From Agrococcus baldri (GTDB taxonomy: Bacteria > Actinomycetota > Actinomycetes > Actinomycetales > Microbacteriaceae): 64,000 nucleotides of DNA. The stretch covers positions 124,001-188,000 of the forward strand of contig FOZN01000001.1 in assembly GCA_900114805.1 (NCBI GenBank). The letters are read 5' to 3'. The position numbers were made by a program, and so were the translations under genes. Below, piece by piece: positions 25,871 through 33,847 of this stretch (its first letter is position 1; every line of letters starts with the position of its first letter). The notes under the pieces were generated by a model. The model did not search any database and had not been told where the DNA came from. It saw only the letters and a list, made by a program, of their open reading frames with translations.

Positions 25871-26242
25871 TCACGCCACCTGCACGAACCAGATCTGGTG
25901 CATCCGGTAGGCCATCACGGCGACCGCCAGGATGGCGATGCCGACGATGAGGCTCTGCCACTCGCTCTTCTTGTCGATGAGCGCCCACATCACCGCTGCC
26001 GGCGGGATGAGCAGCGCCGAGATCAGGTAGACCCAGTACTCGAACAGGTCGCCCGTCGGCCCCGCGCCCATGAGCGGCGCGACGATCGAGGCGACCGCCT
26101 GCACCACGAGCGTCAGCAGCGTGAGCGCCGCCGCGCCCAGGATCCAGTCGTTGAACGGCTTGCGCAGCAGCCCGACGATCACCACGGCGACGCCGATCGC
26201 GGCCAGGCCGATCGCCTGCGCGAGCATGAGCCAGTCGATCAC
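25871..26242 (-). CDS. Small four-TM membrane protein downstream of truB
   Basis: A 123-residue protein with four membrane helices (MLAQAIGLAAIGVAVVIVGL; ILGAAALTLLTLVVQAVA; YLISALLIPPAAVMWALI; SLIVGIAILAVAVMAYRM). GTG start with GGAGG at 4-5 nt, overlapping the truB end region; the gap to the truB stop is 12 nt, so co-transcription with truB is likely. Looks like the conserved actinobacterial small membrane proteins of unknown role. The two small membrane proteins here are alike in size and topology but not clearly homologous. Confidence 0.8.
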   Translation of the reverse strand: MIDWLMLAQAIGLAAIGVAVVIVGLLRKPFNDWILGAAALTLLTLVVQAVASIVAPLMGAGPTGDLFEYWVYLISALLIPPAAVMWALIDKKSEWQSLIVGIAILAVAVMAYRMHQIWFVQVA

Positions 26243-26254
26243 TCGTCCTCCAGA

Positions 26255-27160
26255 TCAGACAGTCGGGAAGTTCGTCACCGGCAGCAGCCGGTTGCCCGAG
26301 ACGCGGGCGATGCCGATGAGCCGCTCGCCGTGCACGGCAGCCACGATGCCCGCCTCGCCGTCGAGCGCGGGGGTCTTGCGGCCGTGCATGAGGTTCGCGG
26401 CCCGCTCGTCGTCGAGCTGCGCGACGGGCAGGATGCGCGCGGCGGCCGCGGCTGGCGGCACGAGCAGCTCGGCCGCGCCCTCTTCCGGCAAGTCGTCGGC
26501 GATCGGGGCGCCGCGGACCTCGAACGGCCCGACGTGCGTGCGGCGCAGCGCCGTGAGGTGGCCGCCGACGCCGAGCGCCTGGCCCAGATCGCGCGCCAGC
26601 GCACGGATGTACGTGCCGCTCGAGCAGTCGACGATCACGTCGACCTCTGCGGGTGTGGAGGCGGATGCGGCGGGCCGGAACGCGAGCACGTCGAAGCGGG
26701 AGACGGTGACGGGCCGGGCCTGCAGCTCCACCTGCTCCCCCGCCCGCACCCGGCTGTACGCACGCTCGCCGTCGACCTTGATGGCGCTGACCGACGAGGG
26801 CACCTGCTCGATCTCGCCCGTGAGGGCGGCGATCGGGGCCGTGAGGTCGTCGCCCGACAGGTGCGACGCATCCGCTCGTCCGGTCACCTCGCCCTCGGCG
26901 TCGTCCGTGGTGGTGGCGGCGCCCAGCGCGATGGTCGCCGTGTAGGTCTTGTCGAGGCCGACCATGTGGGTCAGCAGGCGCGTGGAGGGGCCGACCCCGA
27001 GGATGAGCAGGCCCGTCGCCATCGGGTCGAGCGTGCCGGCGTGGCCGACCTTGCGGGTGCCGAGCGCACGGCGGGCGCGGCTGACGGCGGTGTGGCTCGT
27101 GATGCCCTGCGGCTTGTCGACGAGCAGGATGCCGTCGGGGGCTGTGGGGGCTGCTGGCAC
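26255..27160 (-). CDS. truB: tRNA pseudouridine(55) synthase
   Basis: Forms pseudouridine 55 in the T-loop of tRNAs. The 301-residue protein has ILLVDKPQGITSH at the N-terminus, the catalytic Asp in VGHAGTLDPMATGLL, TKTYTATIALG-like strand (here LDKTYTATIALG), CSSGTYIRALARDLG and the C-terminal PUA-like end. Leaderless GTG after TAGGCT. In most actinobacteria it follows rbfA; here rbfA and truB are 6 kb apart, separated by panE, mutY, the RNB gene and others. Confidence 0.97.
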   Translation of the reverse strand: MPAAPTAPDGILLVDKPQGITSHTAVSRARRALGTRKVGHAGTLDPMATGLLILGVGPSTRLLTHMVGLDKTYTATIALGAATTTDDAEGEVTGRADASHLSGDDLTAPIAALTGEIEQVPSSVSAIKVDGERAYSRVRAGEQVELQARPVTVSRFDVLAFRPAASASTPAEVDVIVDCSSGTYIRALARDLGQALGVGGHLTALRRTHVGPFEVRGAPIADDLPEEGAAELLVPPAAAAARILPVAQLDDERAANLMHGRKTPALDGEAGIVAAVHGERLIGIARVSGNRLLPVTNFPTV

Positions 27161-27166
27161 CCCGGA

Positions 27167-27172
27167 AGCCTA
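27167..27172 (-). promoter_or_regulatory. -10 element TAGGCT of leaderless truB
   Basis: TAGGCT, 6 nt before the GTG at 27160; the same hexamer and spacing as for dapB and the kinase gene at 28985. Confidence 0.55.
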
Positions 27173-27269
27173 CCGGCGACGGCGAGCGCGCAGCTCTGCC
27201 GACCCGTTGCGGCCAGCGCGACCGGGTGCACCGGGTCGGCGTGGCCGGGACGGGTCGGCGAAGGCGCGT

Positions 27270-27275
27270 TAGCCT
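27270..27275 (+). promoter_or_regulatory. -10 element TAGCCT of leaderless panE-like gene
   Basis: TAGCCT, 7 nt before the ATG at 27283. It rules out the longer upstream frame, which would start before the promoter. Confidence 0.55.
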
Positions 27276-27282
27276 GGCCAGC

Positions 27283-28287
27283 ATGGCGGCGACGAGTGGG
27301 ACGAGCCCTGCCCGGCAGCGCATCGCGGTGATCGGCGCGGGTGCGATCGGCGGCACCATCGCGGCGAGGCTGGATGCGGTGGGGCACGAGGTGACCGTCA
27401 CCGCGCGGGGCGAGAATCTGGCCGCTATCGAGGCGCACGGGCTGCGCATCAAGGGCGGCTTCGGCGCGCACACGGCGCACGTGGCGGCGCTCGAGACGCT
27501 GGCGGAGCGGCCGGACGCGGCGATCCTGGCGGTCAAGGCGACCGGCGCCGTCGAGGCGCTGTCGGCGAACCGGGCTTCGCTTGCGGGCGTGCCGCTGCTG
27601 GTGGTGCAGAACGGGCTGGGCGGCGAGCGGGCGGCCGCGCGGCTGCTCGGGCACGAGCGCGTCGCCGGCGGCATCTCGCTGATGGCGGCGAACTCGCTCG
27701 AGCCCGGCATCGTCACGGTCACCGCGACCGGCGACACCATCGTCGGCGGCACCGAGGGCGCGCGCTTCGCCGCACTGCTGGGCGAGGCGCTGCCGACCAG
27801 CGAGACGCCCTCGATCGAGGGCGCGCAGTGGACGAAGCTGCTGATCAACATGGTCAACGCCATCCCCGCCATCGTCGGCCACTCGGTGCAGGACGTGATC
27901 CGCGACCCGGGGCTGCGGCGCGTCATGCTCGCCTCGATGCGGGAGACCGCCCGCACGGGGCTCGCCGCGGGGGTGGCCTTCCAGCCGCTGCAGGGCCTCA
28001 CGCCCCTGCTCGTGCGCGTGGTCGCCTACGCGCCGCGGCGCCTCGCGCAGCAGGTGCCGCTGCGCATCAAGGAGCGGCTGGGCGACGTGCCCAACCTCGG
28101 CTCGACGCAGCAGTCGATCCGGCGCGGCCAGCTGACCGAGGTGGATGCGATCAACGGCGCCGTGGTGGATGCGGCGGTGCGGATCGGGTTGGAGGCGCCC
28201 GTGAACGCGGCGCTCGTCGAGCTCGTGCACGAAGTGGAGCGCACGGGCGACTTCCTGCCGCCGTCGGTCGTGCGGGGGCTCGCCTAG
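27283..28287 (+). CDS. Ketopantoate reductase family oxidoreductase
   Basis: A 334-residue NADPH-dependent reductase of the PanE/ApbA family. N-terminal Rossmann motif VIGAGAIGGTIAARL, VTVTARGENLAAIEAHGL, the catalytic region ILAVKATGAVEAL (Lys) and VVQNGLGGE, and the C-terminal helical domain (WTKLLINMVNAIPAIVG with the catalytic Lys/Asn, and INGAVVDAAVRIGLEAPVN). Could be the pantothenate-pathway reductase (panE), but the family has many members with other 2-oxoacid substrates and no pan genes are near. Its stop codon is interlocked with the convergent kinase stop in CTAG. Confidence 0.92.
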   Translation: MAATSGTSPARQRIAVIGAGAIGGTIAARLDAVGHEVTVTARGENLAAIEAHGLRIKGGFGAHTAHVAALETLAERPDAAILAVKATGAVEALSANRASLAGVPLLVVQNGLGGERAAARLLGHERVAGGISLMAANSLEPGIVTVTATGDTIVGGTEGARFAALLGEALPTSETPSIEGAQWTKLLINMVNAIPAIVGHSVQDVIRDPGLRRVMLASMRETARTGLAAGVAFQPLQGLTPLLVRVVAYAPRRLAQQVPLRIKERLGDVPNLGSTQQSIRRGQLTEVDAINGAVVDAAVRIGLEAPVNAALVELVHEVERTGDFLPPSVVRGLA

Positions 28288-28985
28288 CAGCTGTCGGCGA
28301 AGGACTGGAAGGGCTTGCGCCAGTCGGTGTTGTCGACGATGAACGCAGCTTTGCGACGCGGCGTGGAGTTCGACTCGTAGAAGTCGTGCGCCTCGCGGTA
28401 GCGGCGGTGCGACTCGTGCTGGACGTCGGGGTGCGCGCCATCCCGTGCGCGCATCCGCTCGCCTCTGACCCGGTCGGTCGCCTCCAGGTAGACGACCGCA
28501 TGCCACTTGCCCGCCAGCGCCGGGCGCTGCAGGAAGACGCCGTCGACGATCAGCACCGCGTCCGGCCCGGCGCTCTCCCACGCCATCTCGACCGGCGCAT
28601 CGCGGTGCAGGTCGAACGCGCGCGTCTGGAAGCCCGTCGAGCCGCCCATGCGGAACGGGTGCAGCAGCACGCGGTCGAGCAGCTCGGTGTCGAAGGCATC
28701 CTCGTAGTAGCCCTTGGGCGAGTCGCGCCCCTGGCGGTAGCGGAAGGCCTGCGGACGGTGGAAGTCGTCGACGCTCGCGCGGAACGCCTCGACGCCGGCG
28801 CGCGCGAAGGCGACCTGCAGGGCGTCGGCGAAGTGGGTCTTGCCGGTGCCGTCGCGGCCCTCGACCGCCACCAGCCGGCGGCCGCTCGGGTTGCGCCGCA
28901 GCATGAGCTCGGCCAGCTGCGTGTAGAGCTGCTTCTGCTCGGGCGTCCACGACGCGGCCCGCATGAGGAGTGCGCTGTCTGCCAT
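28284..28985 (-). CDS. Uridine kinase-like P-loop protein
   Basis: A 233-residue P-loop NTPase with Walker A EGRDGTGKTH near residue 43, a VDDFHRPQAFRYRQGRDSP-like substrate segment (VDDFH is typical of uridine kinases), DAVLIVDGVFLQRP (Walker B region) and RERM-type lid (RVRGERMRARDG). Similar actinobacterial proteins are annotated uridine kinase, but length and C-terminus differ from Udk and the substrate is unproven. Leaderless ATG after TAGGCT. Ends with a single Cys. Confidence 0.88.
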   Translation of the reverse strand: MADSALLMRAASWTPEQKQLYTQLAELMLRRNPSGRRLVAVEGRDGTGKTHFADALQVAFARAGVEAFRASVDDFHRPQAFRYRQGRDSPKGYYEDAFDTELLDRVLLHPFRMGGSTGFQTRAFDLHRDAPVEMAWESAGPDAVLIVDGVFLQRPALAGKWHAVVYLEATDRVRGERMRARDGAHPDVQHESHRRYREAHDFYESNSTPRRKAAFIVDNTDWRKPFQSFADSC

Positions 28986-28991
28986 GCGGCC

Positions 28992-28997
28992 AGCCTA
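28992..28997 (-). promoter_or_regulatory. -10 element TAGGCT of leaderless kinase gene
   Basis: TAGGCT, 6 nt before the ATG at 28985. Confidence 0.55.
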
Positions 28998-29031
28998 AGC
29001 GCTCGGGCGGGCGCGCCTGCGGTGTTCGCGA

Positions 29032-30444
29032 TCAGCCGACAGGTGTCGGCGCGGCCACCGGGCGCCTGCCGTAGGCGAGCCGGCGCAGCAGCGCCTCGGC
29101 GGGGCCTCGCTTGCCCCGCAGGTCGAGCAGCAGTGCGACCACCGCGGTGACGAGCCAGACGCCGACCGCGAGGCCGGCAGCGGTCAGCGGCGTCATCGTC
29201 GCCCCGAGGCCGAAGCCCCAAGCCGCCAGCACCGGCGCGAACAGCACCGACTGCAGCAGGTAGCTCGTGAGCGAGCGCTTGCCGACGGCGCTGACGGCGC
29301 GGGTGACGATGCCATGCGGTCGTCGCTCGCCGCGGCGGCCGATCGCGGCGCCGATGAGGCCGAACAGCGCGGCGTAGCCGATGCCGCCGGCGACGCCCGC
29401 GAGCCCCGTGATGCCCATGGTGGCGAAGGAGACTGCCGGGTCGAGCAGCACGCCCGCGAACTGCAGCGCCGCGACCGCGCCGCCGGCCCAGCCGATCAGG
29501 ATGCCGCCGACGGCGATGCGCGTCAGCAGCGCCCGGTGCTCCTGCGGTCGGTCGAGCAGGCCCCGGCGCGCTGCCAGCAGGCCGAGCACCACGGCGAGCG
29601 GCACGGTCAGCATGATGACCTGCCCGGGGGTCGCGAGGAGCCAGGTGCCGAAGCTCGCGGCCATGAACAGCAGGTAGTTCGATTCGGCGGCCACCGCCGG
29701 AATGTCGGAGGTGGCGAACAGCGAGGCATCCCCGAAGGCTCCGGAGCCCAGCAGCAGGCCGCTGACGAGCGTCAGCACGCCTGCCACGGCCAGCAGGCCG
29801 GTGACGATCCACGCGACGACGACGAGCGTGCGGTCGGAGCGCCGCAGCAGGGCGCCGACGACGATGAGCCCGACGAGCCCGTAGGCGCCGACGATGTCGC
29901 CGAACCAGAGCAGCAACGCGTGCACCGCACCGAACGCGACCATCCAGCCGTGCCTGATCTGCAGCACGCGGCGGGCATCCCGCCAGGGCGTGCCCGCTGC
30001 GGCCTGCCTGCTGTACATCTGCCAGATGCCGTAGCCGAACAGGAACGCGAACAGCGGGTAGGCGCGGCCATCGATGACGACCAGCGAGACGAGCTGGTAG
30101 ATGAGGTCGGCGCCTTCGTACCCGATCCCGTGCGCGTTCGTCGCACCGTGCTCGGCGGCGGTGAGCCACCACGGAACGTTCGCGAGGGCGATCAGCAGCA
30201 GCATGATGCCGCGCGCGAGATCGGGCGCGAGGCTGCGGCCCCTCGCCGCGGTCGCCGCGGCGGCCAGGTCGACCTCTGGCAGCGGTTGCCGCGGCGCCGA
30301 TTGCCACGGCGCGGCCTGCCCCGGCTGCCACGGTGCCTGCGCCGGCTGCTGCGATGACCCCGCGGGCATGGGCTGCGCCGCTCGGCCCTGCTCGAACTGC
30401 CCCGGGAAGGACGGCTGCGGAATCGGCGGCTGGGGCTGGCTCAC
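29032..30444 (-). CDS. DUF418-family (YeiB-like) membrane protein
   Basis: A 470-residue polytopic membrane protein. A Pro/Gln-rich cytoplasmic N-terminus of about 65 residues (several Q-P repeats) leads into LAPDLARGIMLLLIALANVP, the family start of the HGT/acyltransferase-like fold, followed by about ten helices. The DUF418 C-terminal region is KRSLTSYLLQSVLFAPVLAAWG. YeiB-like proteins are uncharacterised; a transport or acyl-transfer role is suspected for the superfamily. Divergent from mutY with 38 bp between starts, each with its own -10. Confidence 0.9.
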   Translation of the reverse strand: MSQPQPPIPQPSFPGQFEQGRAAQPMPAGSSQQPAQAPWQPGQAAPWQSAPRQPLPEVDLAAAATAARGRSLAPDLARGIMLLLIALANVPWWLTAAEHGATNAHGIGYEGADLIYQLVSLVVIDGRAYPLFAFLFGYGIWQMYSRQAAAGTPWRDARRVLQIRHGWMVAFGAVHALLLWFGDIVGAYGLVGLIVVGALLRRSDRTLVVVAWIVTGLLAVAGVLTLVSGLLLGSGAFGDASLFATSDIPAVAAESNYLLFMAASFGTWLLATPGQVIMLTVPLAVVLGLLAARRGLLDRPQEHRALLTRIAVGGILIGWAGGAVAALQFAGVLLDPAVSFATMGITGLAGVAGGIGYAALFGLIGAAIGRRGERRPHGIVTRAVSAVGKRSLTSYLLQSVLFAPVLAAWGFGLGATMTPLTAAGLAVGVWLVTAVVALLLDLRGKRGPAEALLRRLAYGRRPVAAPTPVG

Positions 30445-30451
30445 CCGATCG

Positions 30452-30457
30452 ACGCTA
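30452..30457 (-). promoter_or_regulatory. -10 element TAGCGT of leaderless DUF418 gene
   Basis: TAGCGT, 7 nt before the GTG at 30444. Confidence 0.5.
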
Positions 30458-30470
30458 GCGGCGACCCGTC

Positions 30471-30476
30471 TACGCT
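30471..30476 (+). promoter_or_regulatory. -10 element TACGCT of leaderless mutY
   Basis: TACGCT, 6 nt before the ATG at 30483. Confidence 0.55.
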
Positions 30477-30482
30477 GGCTGG

Positions 30483-31355
30483 ATGCCCGGTGCCCTCCCG
30501 CTCGACGAGCTCGCCGGCTGGTACCGGGCGCACGCCCGCGATCTGCCGTGGCGCCGGCCCGAGTTCGACGCCTGGGGCACGCTCGTGAGCGAGATCATGC
30601 TGCAGCAGACGCAGGCCGCTCGGGTCGCGATCGAGATCGACCGCTGGCTGGCGCGCTGGCCCACGCCCGCCGACCTCGCCGACGCGCCCACCCACGAGGT
30701 GCTGCGGCAGTGGGGCACGCTCGGCTACCCGCGGCGCGCGCTGCGGCTGCAGGACACAGCGCGCGCGATCGTCGAGCGGCACGGTGGCGAGGTGCCGAGG
30801 GACGTGGATGCGCTGCTCGCGCTGCCGGGCGTCGGCGACTACACGGCGCGGGCCGTCGCCGTCTTCCACTACGGCGACCGCCACCCGGTCGTCGACACGA
30901 ACGTGCGACGGGTCGTCGCCCGCGCGATGCACGGGCAGGGCGAGGCAGGTCCCGCGCGGCGACGCGACCTGGCCGACGTCGAGGCCCTGCTGCCTGTGGA
31001 CGACCAGGACGCATCCGTCATCTCCATCGCGCTCATGGAGCTCGGCGCGCTCGTCTGCACCGCCCGCGCACCGACGTGCGAGGCATGCCCGATCGCCGAC
31101 GCCTGCGCCTGGCGCGCGGCCGGCTACCCGCCCTACCAAGGCAAGCGAGCACCGCGGCAGGCGAGCTTCGCCGGCAGCGACCGGCAGGTGCGCGGCACGG
31201 TGCTGCGGGCGCTGCGCGGCATCGACGTGCCGCTGACCGAGGCGGAGGCGGCGCAGCTGTGGCCCGATGGCGAGCAGCTCGAGCGTGCGCTCGCCTCCCT
31301 GGCAATCGACGGGCTGATCGTGCGGGCGGACGGCAGCGTGCGCCTCCCCGACTGA
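30483..31355 (+). CDS. mutY: A/G-specific adenine DNA glycosylase
   Basis: Removes adenine mispaired with 8-oxoguanine. The 290-residue protein has WGTLVSEIMLQQTQ with the catalytic Glu, the helix-hairpin-helix LPGVGDYTARAV followed by the catalytic Asp in VVDTNVRRV, and the [4Fe-4S] cluster spacing C-x6-C-x2-C-x5-C in CTARAPTCEACPIADAC. It lacks the C-terminal NUDIX-like 8-oxoG recognition domain of Escherichia coli MutY; instead a short winged-helix-like end (VPLTEAEAAQLWPDGEQLER) is present, as in other actinobacterial MutY proteins. Confidence 0.96.
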   Translation: MPGALPLDELAGWYRAHARDLPWRRPEFDAWGTLVSEIMLQQTQAARVAIEIDRWLARWPTPADLADAPTHEVLRQWGTLGYPRRALRLQDTARAIVERHGGEVPRDVDALLALPGVGDYTARAVAVFHYGDRHPVVDTNVRRVVARAMHGQGEAGPARRRDLADVEALLPVDDQDASVISIALMELGALVCTARAPTCEACPIADACAWRAAGYPPYQGKRAPRQASFAGSDRQVRGTVLRALRGIDVPLTEAEAAQLWPDGEQLERALASLAIDGLIVRADGSVRLPD

Positions 31356-31357
31356 GA

Positions 31358-31422
31358 TCTCAACGTGTGAGGTGCTGGCTCGGCGCAGGGGGTGCGCCGA
31401 AGGCGCACCCAGCACGTTGAGA
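31358..31422 (+). repeat. 65-bp palindromic element between mutY and the RNB gene
   Basis: Outer arms TCTCAACGTG / CACGTTGAGA, inner stem GGGTGCGCC / GGCGCACCC with a GAA loop. The ends share CTCAAC / GTTGAG with the 52-bp palindromes at 3.2 and 4.3 kb. It starts 3 bp after the mutY stop and should work as a terminator; it may belong to the same REP-like family. Confidence 0.75.
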
Positions 31423-31434
31423 ATCCGCGGGGCA

Positions 31435-31440
31435 TAGGTT
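31435..31440 (+). promoter_or_regulatory. -10 element TAGGTT of leaderless RNB gene
   Basis: TAGGTT, 7 nt before the ATG at 31448, immediately downstream of the palindrome. Confidence 0.5.
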
Positions 31441-31447
31441 GGTGCGC

Positions 31448-32860
31448 ATGCCGGCACGACACCAGCGACTGACCGAGACCACCGACGAGCTCGAGGCGGC
31501 GCTCGCCGCCATCAGGGCCGAGCTCGAGCTGACGAGCGAGTTCCCGTCGGAGGCACAGGCGGAGGCCGGGGCCTTCGCGGCCGACCCGCAGCTGCCGGAG
31601 GCCGACCAGACCGGCATCGAGTTCGTCACCATCGACCCGCCCGGCGCCACCGACCTCGACCAGGCGCTCCACATCGAGCGCGACGGCGAAGGCTTCGTGG
31701 TGCGCTACGCGATCGCCGACGTGCCCGCCTTCGTCGCCCCCGGCGGCGCGATCGACGCCGAGGCGCGGCGGCGCGGCCAGACGATGTACGCGCCCGACGG
31801 CCGCGTGCCGCTGCACCCGCCGGTCGTCAGCGAGGGCGCAGCGAGCCTGCTCGCCGGCCAGGAGCGCGGCGCCTACGTGTGGACGATGCACCTGGATGCG
31901 TCGGGCGACGTCACCGAGACGACCCTGGAGCGCGCACGGGTGCGCTCGCGCGAGCAGCTCACCTACGCGCAGGCGCAGGAGCGGGTCGAGGCGGGCGACG
32001 CGATGCTGGGCCTGCTCGAGACGGTGGGCGAGCTGCGCATCGCGCTCGAGGAGGCGCGCGAGGGAGCGAGCCTCGACATGCCGGAGGAGGAGATCGCGCG
32101 CGAGGGCGACAGCTTCTTCATCGAGCGGCGTGTGCTGCTGCCGGTGGAGCGCTGGAACGCGCAGATCTCGCTCATGACCGGCATGGAGGCGGCGAACCTG
32201 CAGCTGCGGGCGAAGCGCGGCATCCTGCGCACCATGCCGCGGCCGCCGAAGGGCGACGTCAACCGCTTCCGCAAGGAGGTGCGCGCGATCGGCGAGGAGT
32301 GGGCGGAGGACGAGCACTACGGCGCGTTCCTGCGGCGGCTCGATCGTGCGAAGCCGACCACGCTCGCGATCCTGCAGGCGGCCAGGCGGCTCTTCCGCGG
32401 CGCCGGCTATGACGTGCTGCACGACGGCTCTGAGGCGTCGCGGCTCGAGCAGGCGGCGATCGGGGCGCCCTACGCGCACACCACCGCGCCGCTGCGCCGA
32501 CTCGTCGACCGCTACGTGCTCGCGCACTGCGAGGCGATCGCGAACGGGCGCGAGATCCCGCAGTGGGCGGCCGAGGGGCTGACGGGGCTGCCGGAGATCA
32601 TGCAGCGCTCGAGCCAGCTCGCCGGCACGCTCGAGCGCGAGTCGATCGACGCGGTCGAGATCGCGGTGCTGCGCGACCGCATCGGCCACGAGTTCGACGC
32701 CGTGGTGGTCGAGGCCCGCAAGGAGGGCGCCACGATCCAGCTCATCGACCCGCCCACGGAGGCGAAGTGTGAGACGGATGCGGAGCCCGGCTCGCGCATC
32801 CGGGTGCGGCTCACCGAGGCCGACCTGGGAACGCGGCGGCTGCGCTTCGCCCAGGCCTGA
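31448..32860 (+). CDS. RNB-domain exoribonuclease (RNase II/R-like)
   Basis: A 470-residue protein with the RNB catalytic domain: IEFVTIDPPGATDLDQALHI carries the metal-binding Asp residues, then VRYAIADVPAFV, GQTMYAPDGRVPLHPPVVSEGAASLL, and YAHTTAPLRRLVDRYV near the C-terminus. It hydrolyses RNA 3'-5'. The N-terminal cold-shock domains of RNase R are absent and the C-terminal S1 domain is short or divergent; this compact form is common in actinobacteria. The ATG is chosen over an in-frame TTG three codons upstream. Confidence 0.93.
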   Translation: MPARHQRLTETTDELEAALAAIRAELELTSEFPSEAQAEAGAFAADPQLPEADQTGIEFVTIDPPGATDLDQALHIERDGEGFVVRYAIADVPAFVAPGGAIDAEARRRGQTMYAPDGRVPLHPPVVSEGAASLLAGQERGAYVWTMHLDASGDVTETTLERARVRSREQLTYAQAQERVEAGDAMLGLLETVGELRIALEEAREGASLDMPEEEIAREGDSFFIERRVLLPVERWNAQISLMTGMEAANLQLRAKRGILRTMPRPPKGDVNRFRKEVRAIGEEWAEDEHYGAFLRRLDRAKPTTLAILQAARRLFRGAGYDVLHDGSEASRLEQAAIGAPYAHTTAPLRRLVDRYVLAHCEAIANGREIPQWAAEGLTGLPEIMQRSSQLAGTLERESIDAVEIAVLRDRIGHEFDAVVVEARKEGATIQLIDPPTEAKCETDAEPGSRIRVRLTEADLGTRRLRFAQA

Positions 32861-32863
32861 GAG

Positions 32864-33325
32864 TCAGCGGCAGAGCTCGACGTCGTCGGCCGGCAGTGCG
32901 AGCGCCGCTCGCACGTGCTGGTCGAGCGATGCGCGCTGTGCGAGATCCGGTCGGGGCACGGCACGAGCGGCTGCGGTCGATGACGCACCAGCGACCGCCA
33001 GCACCCAGCTGAGCTCACGGGACAGTGCTTCGTCGACCTGCCAGACCGCTTCCGCGCCGGCGGGCCACTCGTGCTGCTCGGAGACCGTGATGCCTCGATT
33101 CGAGAGCACCTCCGCGCGCGCTCGCGCGGCCTCGAATACGGCGTCATGGTCGTCCGAGGTGAGCGCCGCCCCCACATCGCCGTCGGTCTGCAGCACCCGG
33201 CAGATCGCGTCGCGGTACGCCGCGGCCGCCTGCGTCGGGGTGAGCTCGATGAGGCTGTCGTCCTGCATGGCGCAGCCGCCGAGCACGACCGACAGTGCGA
33301 TCGCCCCAGCGGCTGCGCGGCGCAT
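32864..33325 (-). CDS. Small lipoprotein of unknown function
   Basis: A 153-residue lipoprotein: short signal peptide MRRAAAGAIALSVVLGGC with a lipobox LGGC, so Cys18 would be lipidated and the protein anchored outside the membrane. The mature part is helical (TPTQAAAAYRDAICRVLQTDG), with two further Cys residues, one near the end. Coupled to rbfA by a 1-nt TGATG overlap with GAGG upstream. No known domain. Convergent with the RNB gene, 3 bp between stops. Confidence 0.85.
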   Translation of the reverse strand: MRRAAAGAIALSVVLGGCAMQDDSLIELTPTQAAAAYRDAICRVLQTDGDVGAALTSDDHDAVFEAARARAEVLSNRGITVSEQHEWPAGAEAVWQVDEALSRELSWVLAVAGASSTAAARAVPRPDLAQRASLDQHVRAALALPADDVELCR

Positions 33326-33768
33326 CAGGCCTCGTCGCGCTCTTCGTCCTCGTGCGGCTTGCGGTACGGGTCGGCGTCGCCGGCGTACTTCGCTGACGCA
33401 GCCGCGTCGTGGGCGGCCTTGTCGCGCATCCGCGCCTCGTCGAGCAGGTGCTCGATCGACGCGGCGTTCTCGGGCAGCGCGTCGAGGAAGAACTCGATCG
33501 CCGGCGTCAGCCGCAGCGAGAGCCCCTTGCCGATCTCGCGCCGCACCACGCCCTTGGCGCTCGCCAGGGCGATCGCCGTGTCGGCCCGCTCCTCGTCGCT
33601 GCCGTAGACGGTGTAGAAGATCGACGCGTGCTGCAGATCGCCGGTGACCCGGACATCCGTGATCGTCACGAAGCCGAGCCGCGGGTCCTTCACCTCGCGC
33701 TCGAGGGCGCGCACGGTGATCTCGCGGATGCGGTCGGCGATCTTCCTCGCCCTGGGGTTCTCCTTCAT
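33325..33768 (-). CDS. rbfA: 30S ribosome-binding factor A
   Basis: Single KH-like domain protein that binds the immature 30S subunit and helps 16S 5'-end maturation. The 147-residue protein has MKENPRARKIADRIREIT, EREVKDPRLGFVTITDVRVTGDL split over the first strands, ASIFYTVYG and the C-terminal RLTPAIEFFLDALPENAASIEHLLDEA. An acidic tail of about 25 residues follows. Start chosen at the ATG with GGAGGA at 4 nt; the frame extends 17 codons upstream through a hairpin. Lies in nusA-ylxR-infB-rbfA order. Confidence 0.97.
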   Translation of the reverse strand: MKENPRARKIADRIREITVRALEREVKDPRLGFVTITDVRVTGDLQHASIFYTVYGSDEERADTAIALASAKGVVRREIGKGLSLRLTPAIEFFLDALPENAASIEHLLDEARMRDKAAHDAAASAKYAGDADPYRKPHEDEERDEA

Positions 33769-33791
33769 GACTTCCTCCAGTCTCGAGACGG

Positions 33792-33819
33792 ATGTGGGGC
33801 GACCGAGGCCGCCCCACAT
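33792..33819 (-). terminator. Hairpin between infB and rbfA
   Basis: ATGTGGGGCG / CGCCCCACAT, a perfect 10-bp stem with an 8-nt loop in the 79-bp gap. It may attenuate read-through from infB into rbfA or protect the infB 3' end. Confidence 0.6.
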
Positions 33820-33847
33820 TCACCTGCTCATTCTGGCAATCACGCGA

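Noticed and set aside
33325-33819. Longer RbfA starting 17 codons upstream
   Set aside because: The extension translates through a perfect hairpin, has no family similarity, and the internal ATG has GGAGGA at the right distance.
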